A stretch of 64,000 nucleotides of DNA from Pontibacter sp. SGAir0037. GTDB taxonomy: Bacteria; Bacteroidota; Bacteroidia; Cytophagales; Hymenobacteraceae. The notes below the pieces were generated by a model that searched no databases, had not been told where the DNA came from, and was given only the letters and a program-made list of their open reading frames with translations. Shown here one piece after another: positions 41,920 through 51,546 of the stretch (its first letter is position 1; the number at the start of each line of letters is the position of its first letter). The DNA lies in NCBI RefSeq assembly GCF_005491705.1, contig NZ_CP028093.1, forward strand, positions 1-64,000, written 5' to 3'. Position numbers and translations under genes: made by a program.

Positions 41920-42625
41920 TGTGTTCTTCTCTTGGGCTATCAGGTATTGGAAATACAATTGGTATAGAAAAAATCGATTAACCCACAAGCCTGAACGATA
42001 GTACTTGTAGGTAGTGGGCATCAAAACTCTTTAGTAGGCATAATATATCCATGTTCCCTTCTATACTTTAACCATATAAAAGGGAGCTTATGTGCTATAA
42101 GATTATTCGGGGCAGGGAATCTCTGTCGGTTCGATTTGGGCCATGATAGCGTAGAATGGAGGCAATGTGCCTGTATCGTGTATCGTGCCCTTCGTCTCGT
42201 GCGCTATCTGGTTCCTCTACGTAACAGACAGAGTCTAGTCTACCCAGAAATGCCAGGTATGTACGTCCGGATGGTTCATAAAGTCCATTTTCCTGGGCTG
42301 ACACTTCTTTAATCTTATGAGCCCGGCACCATTTGCGACAGCAGGCTATCGGCCTTGAACATCACCATTACCAAGGTAGTGGTGATGTTCTCAAACCCGC
42401 CGCTCTTTCCTCCAAAGCGGGGAGAATAATATTGTAGCTTGCTTTATATCAAGCCACAAGAACTGCGTTGTGCGCATTCAAAACTTTTTTGTCAACTACT
42501 GTGGTGGGGTGTGTGAAACCTTAATGTGGTGCTATCTTCCCGAAGCTGTATCCCTAACAATATGATAGTCGTCCCGTACAAATTACACCACAATAAAAGC
42601 TAGACACTAATTGATAGATAAGCCT
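41920..42625. other. Gene-free stretch with one hairpin
   Basis: About 700 bases with no convincing coding region on either strand. It contains the hairpin at 42360. A frame on the - strand (42095-42304) has no recognisable features. The last 100 bases probably include the promoter of the CDF gene. Confidence 0.5.
42360..42387. repeat. 13-bp inverted repeat with 2-base spacer
   Basis: CATCACCATTACC (42360-42372), AA, GGTAGTGGTGATG (42375-42387) pair over 13 positions with one T-G pair. The surrounding region is gene-free. It may be an operator or a remnant of an insertion-element end; no T tract follows. Confidence 0.5.
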
Positions 42626-43522
42626 ATGCCACAGGGACACGCTGTATCTGCAAGCAGCCAAAATAAAGGCCGGCTTAAACTGGTACTAGCCTTTACATCG
42701 CTGTATTTGATTGTTGAGGTGGTGGGAGGCATTTTAACAGGGAGCCTTGCCTTGCTTGCTGATGCCGGCCATATGCTAACGGACGTGGGAGGGCTTGCTT
42801 TTGCGCTCTTCGCCATTATACTGGCAGAGCGGCCTGCCTCCCCTGCACGCACCTACGGCTACTATCGTGCTGAGATATTGGCTGCGCTTGCCAATGCGGT
42901 GGTTCTGATTGGCATCTCGCTTTATATCCTCTACGAGGCTTATCAGCGCTTTCTTGACCCACCAGAGGTAGAGAGCAAAGCCATGCTGCTGGTAGCAGTA
43001 GTCGGTTTAGTAGTGAATCTGACAGGTATGTTTATCCTACGGAAGGGGTCTAAGGAAAGCCTGAACATGAAGGGAGCTTACTTTGAAGTTCTTTCTGATA
43101 TGCTTACATCTGTAGGAGTAATCGTAGCAGGTATCATCATGTGGACAACCGGTTGGTATTATGCCGATCCGATTTTGTCAGCAGGAATAGGGCTTTTTAT
43201 CCTTCCCAGAACCTGGATACTGCTTAAAGAGGCAGTTGGGGTGTTGTTAGAGGGAACGCCTTCAGACGTGAACATAGATGAATTGCGCACCTCCATGAAA
43301 GCGATAAAAGGAATTGAAGAAGTGCACGACCTGCATGTCTGGTCTTTGACTTCTGGCGTCAATGCGATGAGCGCGCATGTAGTCTTAGCTGCTGATAACA
43401 AGGCCTCTTACGACGAATTGCTAAGCAGAATAAACCAAACTGTCACCTCTAACTTTAAAATATCGCACACCACCATCCAACTTGAGAGCAGTGGATATAA
43501 GGAGAAAGGAACTCACTTGTAG
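42626..43522 (+). CDS. czcD: CDF-family Zn/Co/Cd exporter (CzcD-like)
   Basis: This 298-residue cation diffusion facilitator has six membrane helices and a cytoplasmic C-terminal domain. The helix-2 metal motif is LLADAGHMLTDVGG (about residues 42-56). The helix-5 motif is YFEVLSDMLTSVGV, with Glu in place of the more common His of HxxxD. The C-terminal domain contains EEVHDLHVWSL and ends with ISHTTIQLE. CDF proteins exchange Zn, Co or Cd for protons. The ATG at 42626 was used; the frame also has a TTG at 42611. It stands alone with gene-free DNA on both sides, so it should have its own promoter. Confidence 0.92.
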   Translation: MPQGHAVSASSQNKGRLKLVLAFTSLYLIVEVVGGILTGSLALLADAGHMLTDVGGLAFALFAIILAERPASPARTYGYYRAEILAALANAVVLIGISLYILYEAYQRFLDPPEVESKAMLLVAVVGLVVNLTGMFILRKGSKESLNMKGAYFEVLSDMLTSVGVIVAGIIMWTTGWYYADPILSAGIGLFILPRTWILLKEAVGVLLEGTPSDVNIDELRTSMKAIKGIEEVHDLHVWSLTSGVNAMSAHVVLAADNKASYDELLSRINQTVTSNFKISHTTIQLESSGYKEKGTHL

Positions 43523-44174
43523 TGGCGCCTGAGTGGCACGGTGTTCAGTAAAAAGAACAAGATGCTACCAACAAGTTGCTTACACACATGCAAGAAACCG
43601 AAACCGGCGGGATCATAGGGTTGAGCACTGCAGTCCCTAGAAGAAGATTCTGCGTGGCACAGTACGACCAAGTGGGGCAACAAACGAGCTGATCACCAGC
43701 AGTCTCATGAATTAATTCTCCTTGCAGGAACTTTGGAAAAACAAGCATACCATCGATGTTATTTAATGTAAATTACCCTGATTCCATTGCAAATAAAATC
43801 CTCAAGCCCTGAATGTATTGCAAGTAAGGGAACTAGGGACACCTGTTTCCGTTTAAAGAACGGCAGTCTTATGTTTGTGTTGATTGCGTTGATTGTGCCC
43901 CAAGGTCTTTATCTAAGGTCTTGGGGTTATTAACCTCATGCTCCTCCTCAACCATGCGTCTTGAGTAAGAGATGCGAAACATTGTTCATCCGGTTTCCCA
44001 AGCTTGGTATTGCCTGTCAGTAGTATAACTATCAAAGCCCATGTTCCTTACTGTCAACTAAAAAGAAGGCAACTTATTCTTAAACTTTTGGTGCAGCTAA
44101 GACCGCTCATAATGATGAACTTCCCATGACTATTTTAAGTTATAGCATTAGTACATCCTCTTACATAATGTGAA
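43523..44174. other. Gene-free stretch after czcD
   Basis: About 650 bases with no supported gene. CCCCAAG (43898-43904) and CTTGGGG (43920-43926) form a 7-bp inverted repeat, possibly a weak terminator. Small frames near 43550-43750 have Cys and Trp residues in several frames and may be decayed coding sequence, but I cannot name it. Confidence 0.4.
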
Positions 44175-44975
44175 ATGAATTCGATCAGGAAAGCAGCTTT
44201 GAGTTGCATATTAACCATCCTTGCCATTACTTCTGTAGCTGCAAAAGACAAGGATGATTTACATCAAACCATCAAGGCTATAGCGGCTAAGTTTGAAGCA
44301 ATGGGTGTAGGCGCTTCGTATGTCACTGCCAAAGGGAAGCCGGTGGTGCAGCAGGTGTCGTTTCTGCAGGAAAAAGACCTGACGTTCCCTGTTAACGGCA
44401 ACCTGCGTCAAATTGCTCTCATTCGACATGGCGAACCTGATTTGCGAAAGACGGGTAAGTTTTCTTATATGGAAGCCAGGAAGTTTGCAGTAGATTATGA
44501 TAGTGTAGGCATAGTGACGCCAGATGCTCCTTTCTTTGAAATTCAGAACCCAAAAGAGGTGGCCGTATTCGCCAGTTCTATCAACAGGGCCAGAGCGACA
44601 GCACAATATGTGTTTGGGGCAGATAGCCAAATGACCGTCTCACCGGTTTTTAGAGAGTTTGAAACGGCCATGGGCGAGCATAGCCCTAGCTTACGCATGC
44701 CAATCAAATTCTGGACCACTGCTGCCCGCATCAAGTGGGTGTTGGGTATAGACCGGCAGGGGGCTGAAAGTTTCGCGGATGCCCGCCGACGGGCACAGGA
44801 GGCAGCCCAAATCCTGGTCAGTGCAAGCGCGGATAAGCCTAAAGTAGCACTTGTAGCCCATGGCTTGTTGAACCGCTATATTCAGGAGAACCTAGAAGAC
44901 ATGGGGTGGCATGTCGTGCGTGACGGGGGGAGTGGCTATCTGGGAACCACCATATTAGTAAAATTGGACAGCTAA
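44175..44975 (+). CDS. Secreted histidine phosphatase family protein
   Basis: This 266-residue protein has a signal peptide (cleavage near SVAAK at about residue 24) and a histidine phosphatase domain. The catalytic motif is IALIRHGEPDLR (about 76-87, Arg-His-Gly), a second-half motif VFASSINRARATAQY supplies an Arg, and VALVAHGLLNR carries the second catalytic His (about 235). Such enzymes dephosphorylate small molecules or proteins through a phosphohistidine; an exported form is less common. A His-phosphatase pairing with metals is unknown. Neighbours on both sides are gene-free DNA. Confidence 0.88.
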   Translation: MNSIRKAALSCILTILAITSVAAKDKDDLHQTIKAIAAKFEAMGVGASYVTAKGKPVVQQVSFLQEKDLTFPVNGNLRQIALIRHGEPDLRKTGKFSYMEARKFAVDYDSVGIVTPDAPFFEIQNPKEVAVFASSINRARATAQYVFGADSQMTVSPVFREFETAMGEHSPSLRMPIKFWTTAARIKWVLGIDRQGAESFADARRRAQEAAQILVSASADKPKVALVAHGLLNRYIQENLEDMGWHVVRDGGSGYLGTTILVKLDS

Positions 44976-45484
44976 TCAGTGGTACGGGCCTTTCAGGCGG
45001 TGCTACTCCTAGGCCAGGCTGAATGCTAGTACATGATATACCTGTTGTGGCTCCACTTTTTCCTGTATTTATCTTCCACTCTTTGGTGCCGTTAGGCCAA
45101 AGGGAGTTTTGGCTGGCTCTATTCTTTCCCCTTTTCCAGACTTTATCATCTGTGCAGCCCCGCTTCTTCGTCAGCAGAGTGAGCAACACTGTCCGTGGCA
45201 ATAAAGCGCCTATATGGCCATTCGTTCAAGGTAAGTCGCCAAATAGTCAATTATCGATGTGATGCAGTTGGAATTAGCTGCCAATTATAACTCTAAAAGT
45301 TAATTCAAAACTAATGCTTTACAATTATTGGCTTCTATGATAAATAAATATACTGTTTTATTAATAACAAGCATTAACTATTTAACATAAGGTAAATTAT
45401 AAGACATTTAATAAATTATAAATTTTCACCTATACGGCTTAGGTAAAGTACTGCGCAAGGGGAAGGAGCTGCTCAAGCAACACT
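44976..45484. other. Gene-free, partly AT-rich stretch
   Basis: About 500 bases with no supported coding region. The part from 45290 to 45430 is AT-rich (TTAATAACAAGC, TATTTAACATAAGG) and could hold promoters, but no exact -7/-33 pair is found. Confidence 0.4.
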
Positions 45485-45485
45485 T

Positions 45486-45815
45486 ATGACACCGGAGCTC
45501 CAAGAAAGCATCAAAAGCAAGATCTGGCAGATCAAATTAACCCTTGCGGCTGGCAAGAATCGGTGGAGCAGCGCTTATAACGACAGCTGGGGCTCTAATA
45601 CTTGCCACTGGCGCTTTACATTCAACTTAATGACTTCCCGGGCGAACTTAGCTACCTCAACCATGTCAACAAAAACTTCCCGGATGACAGCGGCTTTCCG
45701 GACTTTTTGTTCAAGTGGACGATAATCCTTTTCAAGCTTGGCGAACGGAAGGAAGCCGAGCGGAGGGCTTTCTGGGATTTCTGCCACAATACTGGTGTTG
45801 CTAGGGTTTGTTAAA
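45486..45815 (+). pseudogene. Probable frameshifted small gene of unknown family
   Basis: One frame starts MTPELQESIKSKIWQIKL at 45486 and looks coding to about 45600, then turns into Ser/Thr-rich nonsense. A second frame from about 45600 reads LALYIQLNDFPGELSYLNHV, then NFPDDSGFPDFLFKWTIILF and LGERKEAERRAFWDFCHNTG and stops at 45814. The second piece has TPR-like helix pairs. Together they look like one gene with a single frameshift and a cut C-terminus. I do not know the family. Confidence 0.4.
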
Positions 45816-45968
45816 GGGTTAAAATATATGCTTGATAACCAATAGAATGATCCTGTGGTTGTCAACCATTTAATGGTTGCTTCTTTGTGATCGCGTTATG
45901 CTGTCTTGTCCCTCCTATAGCAGCGGCATATTTTTGATAACCTTCTGTTCTTAGCGGGAATGTGGTCC

Positions 45969-48161
45969 TCATAGCACGAACCGCCAAATCAATTTGCCGA
46001 TAATGAGCGTCTGGGTCAGCTTCCATCCCAGGCCGGAGGTGTCGTAGAGCTGGTTCACGATAAAGAAGAAATCCGTGCCTATCCTGGGGATGATGTGGAG
46101 CCGGTAGTTCAAAATGGCTTCCCTGTCCTCATCGTTCCATTGGCCAAACAGGGAGCCGAATACATTCGGGCTCAGCGCATAAGCGATTTGGCTGTTGACT
46201 AACCTGGCATGGAAGCTCCCTTCCGGCAGGCTCACCCAATTATGTTCGTAATTTAGGTTGGCGTTCAGGTAACGGCTTGCACGCCAATTGAGGCCGAAGG
46301 CACTTTCTGTTATTTTACCGTCATAGAACCTGCCCCAATTAACGGCAGTGCCTACCGAGAACTCCCGGCTAGAAAAGGTGCTGGCTTGTATCTCATACCG
46401 GGTTTGCCAATAGTCACCTGGCTGTATAAAAATCCCTCTGCCAATCTCAAAGGGCTCCCTGACTCCCTCCCCGCGGCGCTGAATATTAAACTCGAAAGAC
46501 TCGCCGCCCCTTGTCTCGAAGCCCAGCGGCCTGATCTCGTAGAAGAAGCTCTGCATCTGCTTGGTGTCATCGTAAATGAACCAGTTCATGTCCAGCGGCT
46601 TAAAACTGAACTGCCTGATCCAGCGCAGGAAGTTCTTGGTGGGGCGGGGCCGGAACTCCAGCTCGGTGTAAAACTCCTGAAAGTTATCCCGACTCAGGAA
46701 ACCTACCTCCGGGTTAAAGTTGGTCGCACTGCGGTTCCAGGCTGCGTCAAACTGGATGCGGTCATTGGGGTAGCTGACAAAGAAACGGTGAGCGCTGGCG
46801 TCAGCCGGCGTGCCATCTGAGTTATAGTTTCGGGCGTAAGCTCCGCCAGCCATCAGGTTCTTGTCTCCGAAAAGGGAAGAGGTACTGTAGCGGGCGTATC
46901 CCCCTGTGGTGCTGTGATGACGTCCCTGGGCGTATTTGTTCGTAGACATGATACCTACGCTTGACTGCTTTAGCACATCCTGCCGCCAGCTTAGCACCGT
47001 ATAATTGGTAGTGGGGGAATGGTTTTCCCCGCTGCCTTGTTCGGCCGTCTGTAAGCTCATCGCCCCAACCGTGGAGTTGTTGATCTTGCCCAACATCCTT
47101 GCCCCTGCTATAATGGACACCGGCTCTCGGTTTTGGTTAAGCCCTATCCTTCTGCTATAAAAGCCTATTATCCGGTCACCGAGCCCCATGTCAAAGTAGT
47201 CTTCCCCCTCCAGGAAAAACTCACGCCGCTCCGGGAAAAACACCGGGAACCGGGTCAGGTTGATTTGCGCCCGGTCCGCCTCCACCTGTGCAAAGTCGGT
47301 GTTGACCGTAAGGTTTAGCCGGAGCGTAGGTGTCACCAAGTAATTCACATCCCCACCCGCATTGAGCACCCCTTTATTAGCATCTCTTCTGTTGAGTTGC
47401 ATTCCGGCAATGCCATAGGGTTTCACCTCCACAAAAGCCTTGTCTTCAATGTTGCTCAATCCTTTCAACGCTCCTGCCCGATTGACAAACTCCAATTCTG
47501 AATCCCTCGACCACCCCTGCCACAGGATTTGTTCCCGTTTCCGGCGGATGTTACGTTCGAAGTTTATCCCCCAAACCTGCTGTTCAAGACCTGACCTGAA
47601 TTTTAAGGTGGAGAAGGGTATTTCAAACTCAGCAAACCATCCTTCCGCGGTGATGGAGGTCTTTACATTCCAGACCCCATTCCAGTTGACGTTAAAGCTG
47701 CCCCCATTATTTAAAACCTGGGCATCTTTGCGGGCCCCGTTAGGGTTGACGATGAACAGAAAACCGTTCCGCTTGTCGAGGTACGTATCAATGATGACCT
47801 CGAAGTTATCATCCACACTGTGGTTGAAGTCCCTTCTAAGTTCCTTTGCGATTATTTTATCTGGCTCCCGGTCGTAGCACCAGGCTCCGATGTAGAGGGC
47901 CTTCTGCGTGTACACCACAGCCACCTCCGTGCGTTCGGTGGCCAGCTCACCCTCGTTTAACTCCCGCTGGGTAAAATTAGAGATCCGGGTAGCTTCTTTC
48001 CAGGCAGGCTCATCCAGGATGCCATCGAGCTGGATCCCTGCTTCTGTGAAGTTAGTCCGGATAGTATCAGGCAGACTCACCTGCGCCACGGTTTCATAAC
48101 AGGGAGCCGTCAAGAGGCAAGCGAGAACACAAAAGCAACGGAAGAGGAGGTCTTTGTACAT
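45969..48161 (-). CDS. CBM9-domain / DUF5916 outer-membrane protein
   Basis: This 730-residue protein has a signal peptide (about 1-26), then a carbohydrate-binding family 9 (CBM9_1) domain (about 40-220) with IQLDGILDEPAWKEA, DDNFEVIIDTYLDKRNGFLF and PFSTLKFR. The C-terminal two thirds match DUF5916, a barrel-like Bacteroidota family (FPERREFFLEGEDYFDMGLG, GFYSRRIGL) whose end LIWRFVL has the terminal aromatic/aliphatic pattern of outer-membrane barrels. Its substrate is not known. It lies 61 bases downstream of the FetAB-like genes on the same strand; that may be chance. Confidence 0.85.
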   Translation of the reverse strand: MYKDLLFRCFCVLACLLTAPCYETVAQVSLPDTIRTNFTEAGIQLDGILDEPAWKEATRISNFTQRELNEGELATERTEVAVVYTQKALYIGAWCYDREPDKIIAKELRRDFNHSVDDNFEVIIDTYLDKRNGFLFIVNPNGARKDAQVLNNGGSFNVNWNGVWNVKTSITAEGWFAEFEIPFSTLKFRSGLEQQVWGINFERNIRRKREQILWQGWSRDSELEFVNRAGALKGLSNIEDKAFVEVKPYGIAGMQLNRRDANKGVLNAGGDVNYLVTPTLRLNLTVNTDFAQVEADRAQINLTRFPVFFPERREFFLEGEDYFDMGLGDRIIGFYSRRIGLNQNREPVSIIAGARMLGKINNSTVGAMSLQTAEQGSGENHSPTTNYTVLSWRQDVLKQSSVGIMSTNKYAQGRHHSTTGGYARYSTSSLFGDKNLMAGGAYARNYNSDGTPADASAHRFFVSYPNDRIQFDAAWNRSATNFNPEVGFLSRDNFQEFYTELEFRPRPTKNFLRWIRQFSFKPLDMNWFIYDDTKQMQSFFYEIRPLGFETRGGESFEFNIQRRGEGVREPFEIGRGIFIQPGDYWQTRYEIQASTFSSREFSVGTAVNWGRFYDGKITESAFGLNWRASRYLNANLNYEHNWVSLPEGSFHARLVNSQIAYALSPNVFGSLFGQWNDEDREAILNYRLHIIPRIGTDFFFIVNQLYDTSGLGWKLTQTLIIGKLIWRFVL

Positions 48162-48222
48162 ATTGACACAGGTTGCGCAGGTTTAGTGGACAGTTACATG
48201 TGAGACTGCTTTTGCTATTATG

Positions 48223-49017
48223 CTACTGGGGCTTGAGGCTGTCAAGCTTGAAATTATCATAGGCATCAAAGGCATATCGGTTAGCGAAGAAAATCGTCAG
48301 GAGTACCGTGAGAAGGGAGGAGGTGAAAATGGTGACCATGATCATGAGCTGGTATTTTATGGCCACACTAGGGTCGCTTCCGCCCAATATCTGCCCTGTC
48401 ATCATCCCAGGCAGCGACACCAGGCCAATCACGGCCATGCTGGCGATAGAGGGGTTGAAGGCCTTGACCAGAGCATCCCGTACAAAGGGGTGAAGTGCTT
48501 CTCCGCGGGTGGCGCCGTTAGCCAGCGCGTAGCGGTATAGCTGCTGTTCCAGGCGGAGTCTGCTATAGTAAGCATTCAGTCCGATGATGTTGCTGTGCAT
48601 GCAGTTACCCAGCAACATACCGGTAATTGGAATCAGGTACCGAGCTTCAAAGTAGTTCTCCAGCCTGATCACTACAGTGAAAAAGTACGCTACTATCACG
48701 GTGAGACTAAGGCCAATGGCCCAGAAAACAGGTATAAGATAAAGCCTATGCGTAAGGCTGGTCCTGCTGATAACCGCCAGCGAGGCAAAAGCCACCATCA
48801 GGATGATCCAGAGCAGGTTGACCCAGACGTTGTCCAGCTTGAAGATAAACTCCAGGTAAAGGCCTACCAGAGACAATTGGATTGTCATTCTGGCCACCGC
48901 CATAAGAGTGGGCTTTATCAGTCCCGTACGGTAGTACCCCAGCAGGGCAAGGGGCAGCAGCAGCAACAGGTAACCGAGCAGTAAAAAAGGCCATTGTATA
49001 TCCTTTATCCCGTCCAC
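48223..49017 (-). CDS. fetB: FetB-like ABC permease (UPF0014, iron export)
   Basis: This 264-residue protein has seven hydrophobic segments and matches FetB/UPF0014 (ybbM). Markers are ARMTIQLSLVGLYLEFIF near the start, MLLGNCMHSNIIGLN, YALANGATRGEALHPFVRDA and the glycine-rich LVSLPGMMTGQILGGSDPSV. FetAB in E. coli exports iron and gives resistance to oxidative stress. The first codon is GTG at 49017. It lies 12 bases after the ATPase gene, so the pair is one operon. Substrate is inferred from the family. Confidence 0.88.
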   Translation of the reverse strand: MDGIKDIQWPFLLLGYLLLLLPLALLGYYRTGLIKPTLMAVARMTIQLSLVGLYLEFIFKLDNVWVNLLWIILMVAFASLAVISRTSLTHRLYLIPVFWAIGLSLTVIVAYFFTVVIRLENYFEARYLIPITGMLLGNCMHSNIIGLNAYYSRLRLEQQLYRYALANGATRGEALHPFVRDALVKAFNPSIASMAVIGLVSLPGMMTGQILGGSDPSVAIKYQLMIMVTIFTSSLLTVLLTIFFANRYAFDAYDNFKLDSLKPQ

Positions 49018-49029
49018 GTTCCTGCTAAT

Positions 49030-49662
49030 TTAATGATGTGACGCGTTTCCTAAAGAGATAACCCCATCGGAACGGGCAATCCATTCCTGGTCATGAGAAA
49101 GCGCCAGTATCGTTACTTCCCGAAGATTAAAAAGGTAGTCCATGACGCACTGCTTCGTCACAGCATCCAGCGCGGAGGTTGGTTCATCCAGCAGAAGCAG
49201 GGGCCTTTTCATCAGCACACAGGATGCTAATGCGACCCGTTGCTTCTGCCCACCCGATATCTCCTGCAAAGGTTTGTTCAGTAAGGTGGTCTCCAGCCGG
49301 AAAGCCTCAAAAACCTCTGCTACCTCCCTGTCAGATGGCAGCAGGTGCTTGTTGCGGGCAAAGGAGAAAGGCATCAGCAACAAATCCCGCACCCGATCAA
49401 GGAGCAGGGGCAGCTCCTGGGGTAGCCAGGCTATTTGGGAACGTATCTTCTGAATATGCTCTTGGCTCAAAGGGTGCCCTGCAATGATTATTTCACCGCT
49501 TTCTGGTATCACAAAACCCATCAGCACATGCAGCAGGGTACTTTTCCCCGATCCTGACGGCCCCTTTACGGCCACTTTATCGCTTTGTCCCACTTTAAAA
49601 GACAAATTATCCAGAACAGTCTCCTGATCAAACCTAACTACTACATCTTTGGCATGAATCAT
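49030..49662 (-). CDS. fetA: FetA-like ABC ATPase (iron export)
   Basis: This 210-residue ATPase has Walker A GPSGSGKST (about 34-42), the signature EISGGQKQRVALA (about 132), Walker B LLLDEPTSALD (about 156) and the switch histidine in ALSHDQEW (about 195). It is short, as FetA/YbbL proteins are, with no extra domains. It energises the FetB-like permease encoded 12 bases downstream. The DUF1259 gene ends 69 bases upstream on the same strand, so it may be part of a longer transcript. Confidence 0.9.
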   Translation of the reverse strand: MIHAKDVVVRFDQETVLDNLSFKVGQSDKVAVKGPSGSGKSTLLHVLMGFVIPESGEIIIAGHPLSQEHIQKIRSQIAWLPQELPLLLDRVRDLLLMPFSFARNKHLLPSDREVAEVFEAFRLETTLLNKPLQEISGGQKQRVALASCVLMKRPLLLLDEPTSALDAVTKQCVMDYLFNLREVTILALSHDQEWIARSDGVISLGNASHH

Positions 49663-49730
49663 CTTTATGCGTTCAGAAGCCCGCCCCTAAAACATGCGCT
49701 GCATGGATAGGGGCTTTAGCTTTTGTAACA

Positions 49731-50714
49731 TCAATGCTTTTTATGGTTCATTGCCTTGCCATGCCTGCCCAACTCGTCAAGTGCTGCCCGGAAGCCCTTT
49801 GCCAATTCTCTCGCCTGCCCACGCCCATAATAGTGCAGAAATATCATGCGCGGGTCGTCGCCGAGCATATGGTTGTGCAGGGCCACCACTTCCAGATTAT
49901 TTCGACGGAGAGCCGCTATCACAGGGTTTACTTCAGGTTCCAGCATCGCAATATCTCCAGCTACGTGGGCATTATCTCTATCCCCGGCAAAGGAGGCCCA
50001 GGAGTTCAACCCGATGGATGGCGTCAGCTCCGTACCCATGGCCATGATGGTTAAATCTTCACGTCCCACGGTGTATTTGTAGGTGGGGCCGTTCACCGTG
50101 CCTTTATGCCCGACGATGCCATCCAGGGCTGGTGTGTAAAATCTTTGATCCCCCGCCGAACCAACAGCTGTAGTGGTTTTGGGTTGGTTTGCAGGGGAGA
50201 TCTTGCTTTGGCTGATGGTCGCGGCAAACTTCTTTGCCAGCTCTGCCGGGGTACCCATCCCATGCAGGTGCATGTAAAAGATGCGCGGTTCTTCGTAAAA
50301 GAAATGGTTGTGGATAGCGCTTACCTCCAAGCCATTGGCATGGGCCGCGGAGATCAAAGGGTTTACCTCCTCCTGCAGCAGCACCGTGTCGCTCATCAGC
50401 ATCGCGGTCTTACCATCCACGGTTTTCTTAATAGCGGCCCAGCCACCAAATCCGAAGGAAATCGGTACGGCTTCGCCCTTTATCTTGACCTTTAAATCAT
50501 TTCTAGGCAGCGCCGTGGTATGCGTGGCTTCGGCCTCTTTATAAGTTCCTTTCTTACCCATGGCAGCTTCAATGGCCGCAATCTCCTGCGAGCTAAGAGG
50601 AGGTGTTTTCCCTTTTTGCGGGGCTGCCTGTAACTCAGGTATACCTATAAGGGGCAGCGTGCCCAGTAACGCAGTAGCACGAAGGGCCTGTCGACGGTTT
50701 ATGATGTTCTTCAT
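49731..50714 (-). CDS. DUF1259 exported protein with two repeats
   Basis: This 327-residue protein has an N-terminal twin-arginine-like signal (INRRQALRATALLGTLPLIG). Two DUF1259 repeats follow (about 45-175 and 195-320) with the matching motifs VSAIHNHFFYEEPRIFYMHLHG and VVALHNHMLGDDPRMIFLHYYG, written here in parts: HNH, then a DPR/EPR and an H-x-x-G. The His and Asp residues could hold a metal. It lies between the iron export and iron import genes on the same strand, which may hint at iron. Function unknown. Confidence 0.85.
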   Translation of the reverse strand: MKNIINRRQALRATALLGTLPLIGIPELQAAPQKGKTPPLSSQEIAAIEAAMGKKGTYKEAEATHTTALPRNDLKVKIKGEAVPISFGFGGWAAIKKTVDGKTAMLMSDTVLLQEEVNPLISAAHANGLEVSAIHNHFFYEEPRIFYMHLHGMGTPAELAKKFAATISQSKISPANQPKTTTAVGSAGDQRFYTPALDGIVGHKGTVNGPTYKYTVGREDLTIMAMGTELTPSIGLNSWASFAGDRDNAHVAGDIAMLEPEVNPVIAALRRNNLEVVALHNHMLGDDPRMIFLHYYGRGQARELAKGFRAALDELGRHGKAMNHKKH

Positions 50715-50762
50715 GAAGTCCAGTGTTAATTTTTATCTGAAAATTTATGTTTAAAATTATAC

Positions 50763-51524
50763 TTACGGTAATACTTCTACCTGCAGGTCATCAAAATAGG
50801 TCACGGCATCGGCTTTGGTCCAGAATCCAACTTTGCCGGCCTGGGGGAAGGTTTTGTCAATGACCCTGAACAACTCCATTTCGTTATAGTACACGGTAAA
50901 GAGGCTGTCACGGGCTTCCAGCCGGAGATCATTCCAACCATCACCCTGCACCTCAGTCTTGGTGCCGTAAGTCCTTCCCTGCCCTACTAAAGGCAGATCT
51001 GTCCTTTTCCCTTTTTCTACCTTGTAAAGCACCACGTTATCCTCCAGGGGGTTCGCCCGAACCACGTAATAGTTTCCGGGGTCCTGGAACCGCCAGACAA
51101 ACCCGCCGCCCTGGTCCATTCTACCCCTTAACGATTTGAGCCGGGCCTGCAAAGAAACATTTCTGGCAGTGATGCTGTCGTTTACGGCCACATTAAAGTG
51201 GTTGTTAGGGTTGTCGCCGGCTAACTGCGCCAGCACTTTGTTGCCGCTGTCATTCACAATCCCCCAGTTAATCTCACTTCCCTTGCCGGTTTTATGAGCG
51301 CTCCAATTTTCCGGCAACTTTCCTTCAGGCGCCTCCTCGAAATCAAAGGAGACGGTGTTCCCCACATTTTGTCTCACCCCTTCCGGTTGGCTTATAGGTT
51401 GGGTGGTCACGGTAGTGGCCTCTTCCTGCCGGGTATCGTTATCAGTGGTGCCGATCGGCTGGTTTTGCTGATTACAGCTAAAGCAAACGCCTGCCAGCAG
51501 CCCTATTAAGTTTATTTTTCGCAT
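50763..51524 (-). CDS. Lipoprotein with concanavalin-like / DUF1080-type domain
   Basis: This 253-residue protein has a lipoprotein signal (GVCFSC at about residue 16), a Thr/Gln-rich linker (about 18-55) and a beta-rich domain. Family-like stretches are FDFEEAPEGKLPENWSAHKT, GGGFVWRFQDPGNYYVVRAN and GKVGFWTKADAVTYFDDLQV, the last typical of DUF1080 and LamG-like jelly rolls (ending in a Trp-x-Lys-x-Asp pattern). It probably binds glycans or polymers outside the cell. Its - strand neighbours are the DUF1259 gene and the ABC operon, 49 bases and 22 bases away. Confidence 0.75.
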   Translation of the reverse strand: MRKINLIGLLAGVCFSCNQQNQPIGTTDNDTRQEEATTVTTQPISQPEGVRQNVGNTVSFDFEEAPEGKLPENWSAHKTGKGSEINWGIVNDSGNKVLAQLAGDNPNNHFNVAVNDSITARNVSLQARLKSLRGRMDQGGGFVWRFQDPGNYYVVRANPLEDNVVLYKVEKGKRTDLPLVGQGRTYGTKTEVQGDGWNDLRLEARDSLFTVYYNEMELFRVIDKTFPQAGKVGFWTKADAVTYFDDLQVEVLP

Positions 51525-51546
51525 CTTTATCGCATTTAAATTAAAA

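Noticed and set aside
41920..42625. Small - strand ORF at 42095-42304
   Set aside because: No motif, no ribosome site, no neighbour relation; composition is not protein-like.
43898..43926. Terminator at the 7-bp CCCCAAG/CTTGGGG repeat
   Set aside because: It is nearly 400 bases from the czcD stop, has a long loop and no T tract; mentioned only within the gene-free entry.
45575..45865. - strand ORF of 96 residues
   Set aside because: It overlaps the better-looking + strand pieces and shows no family features.
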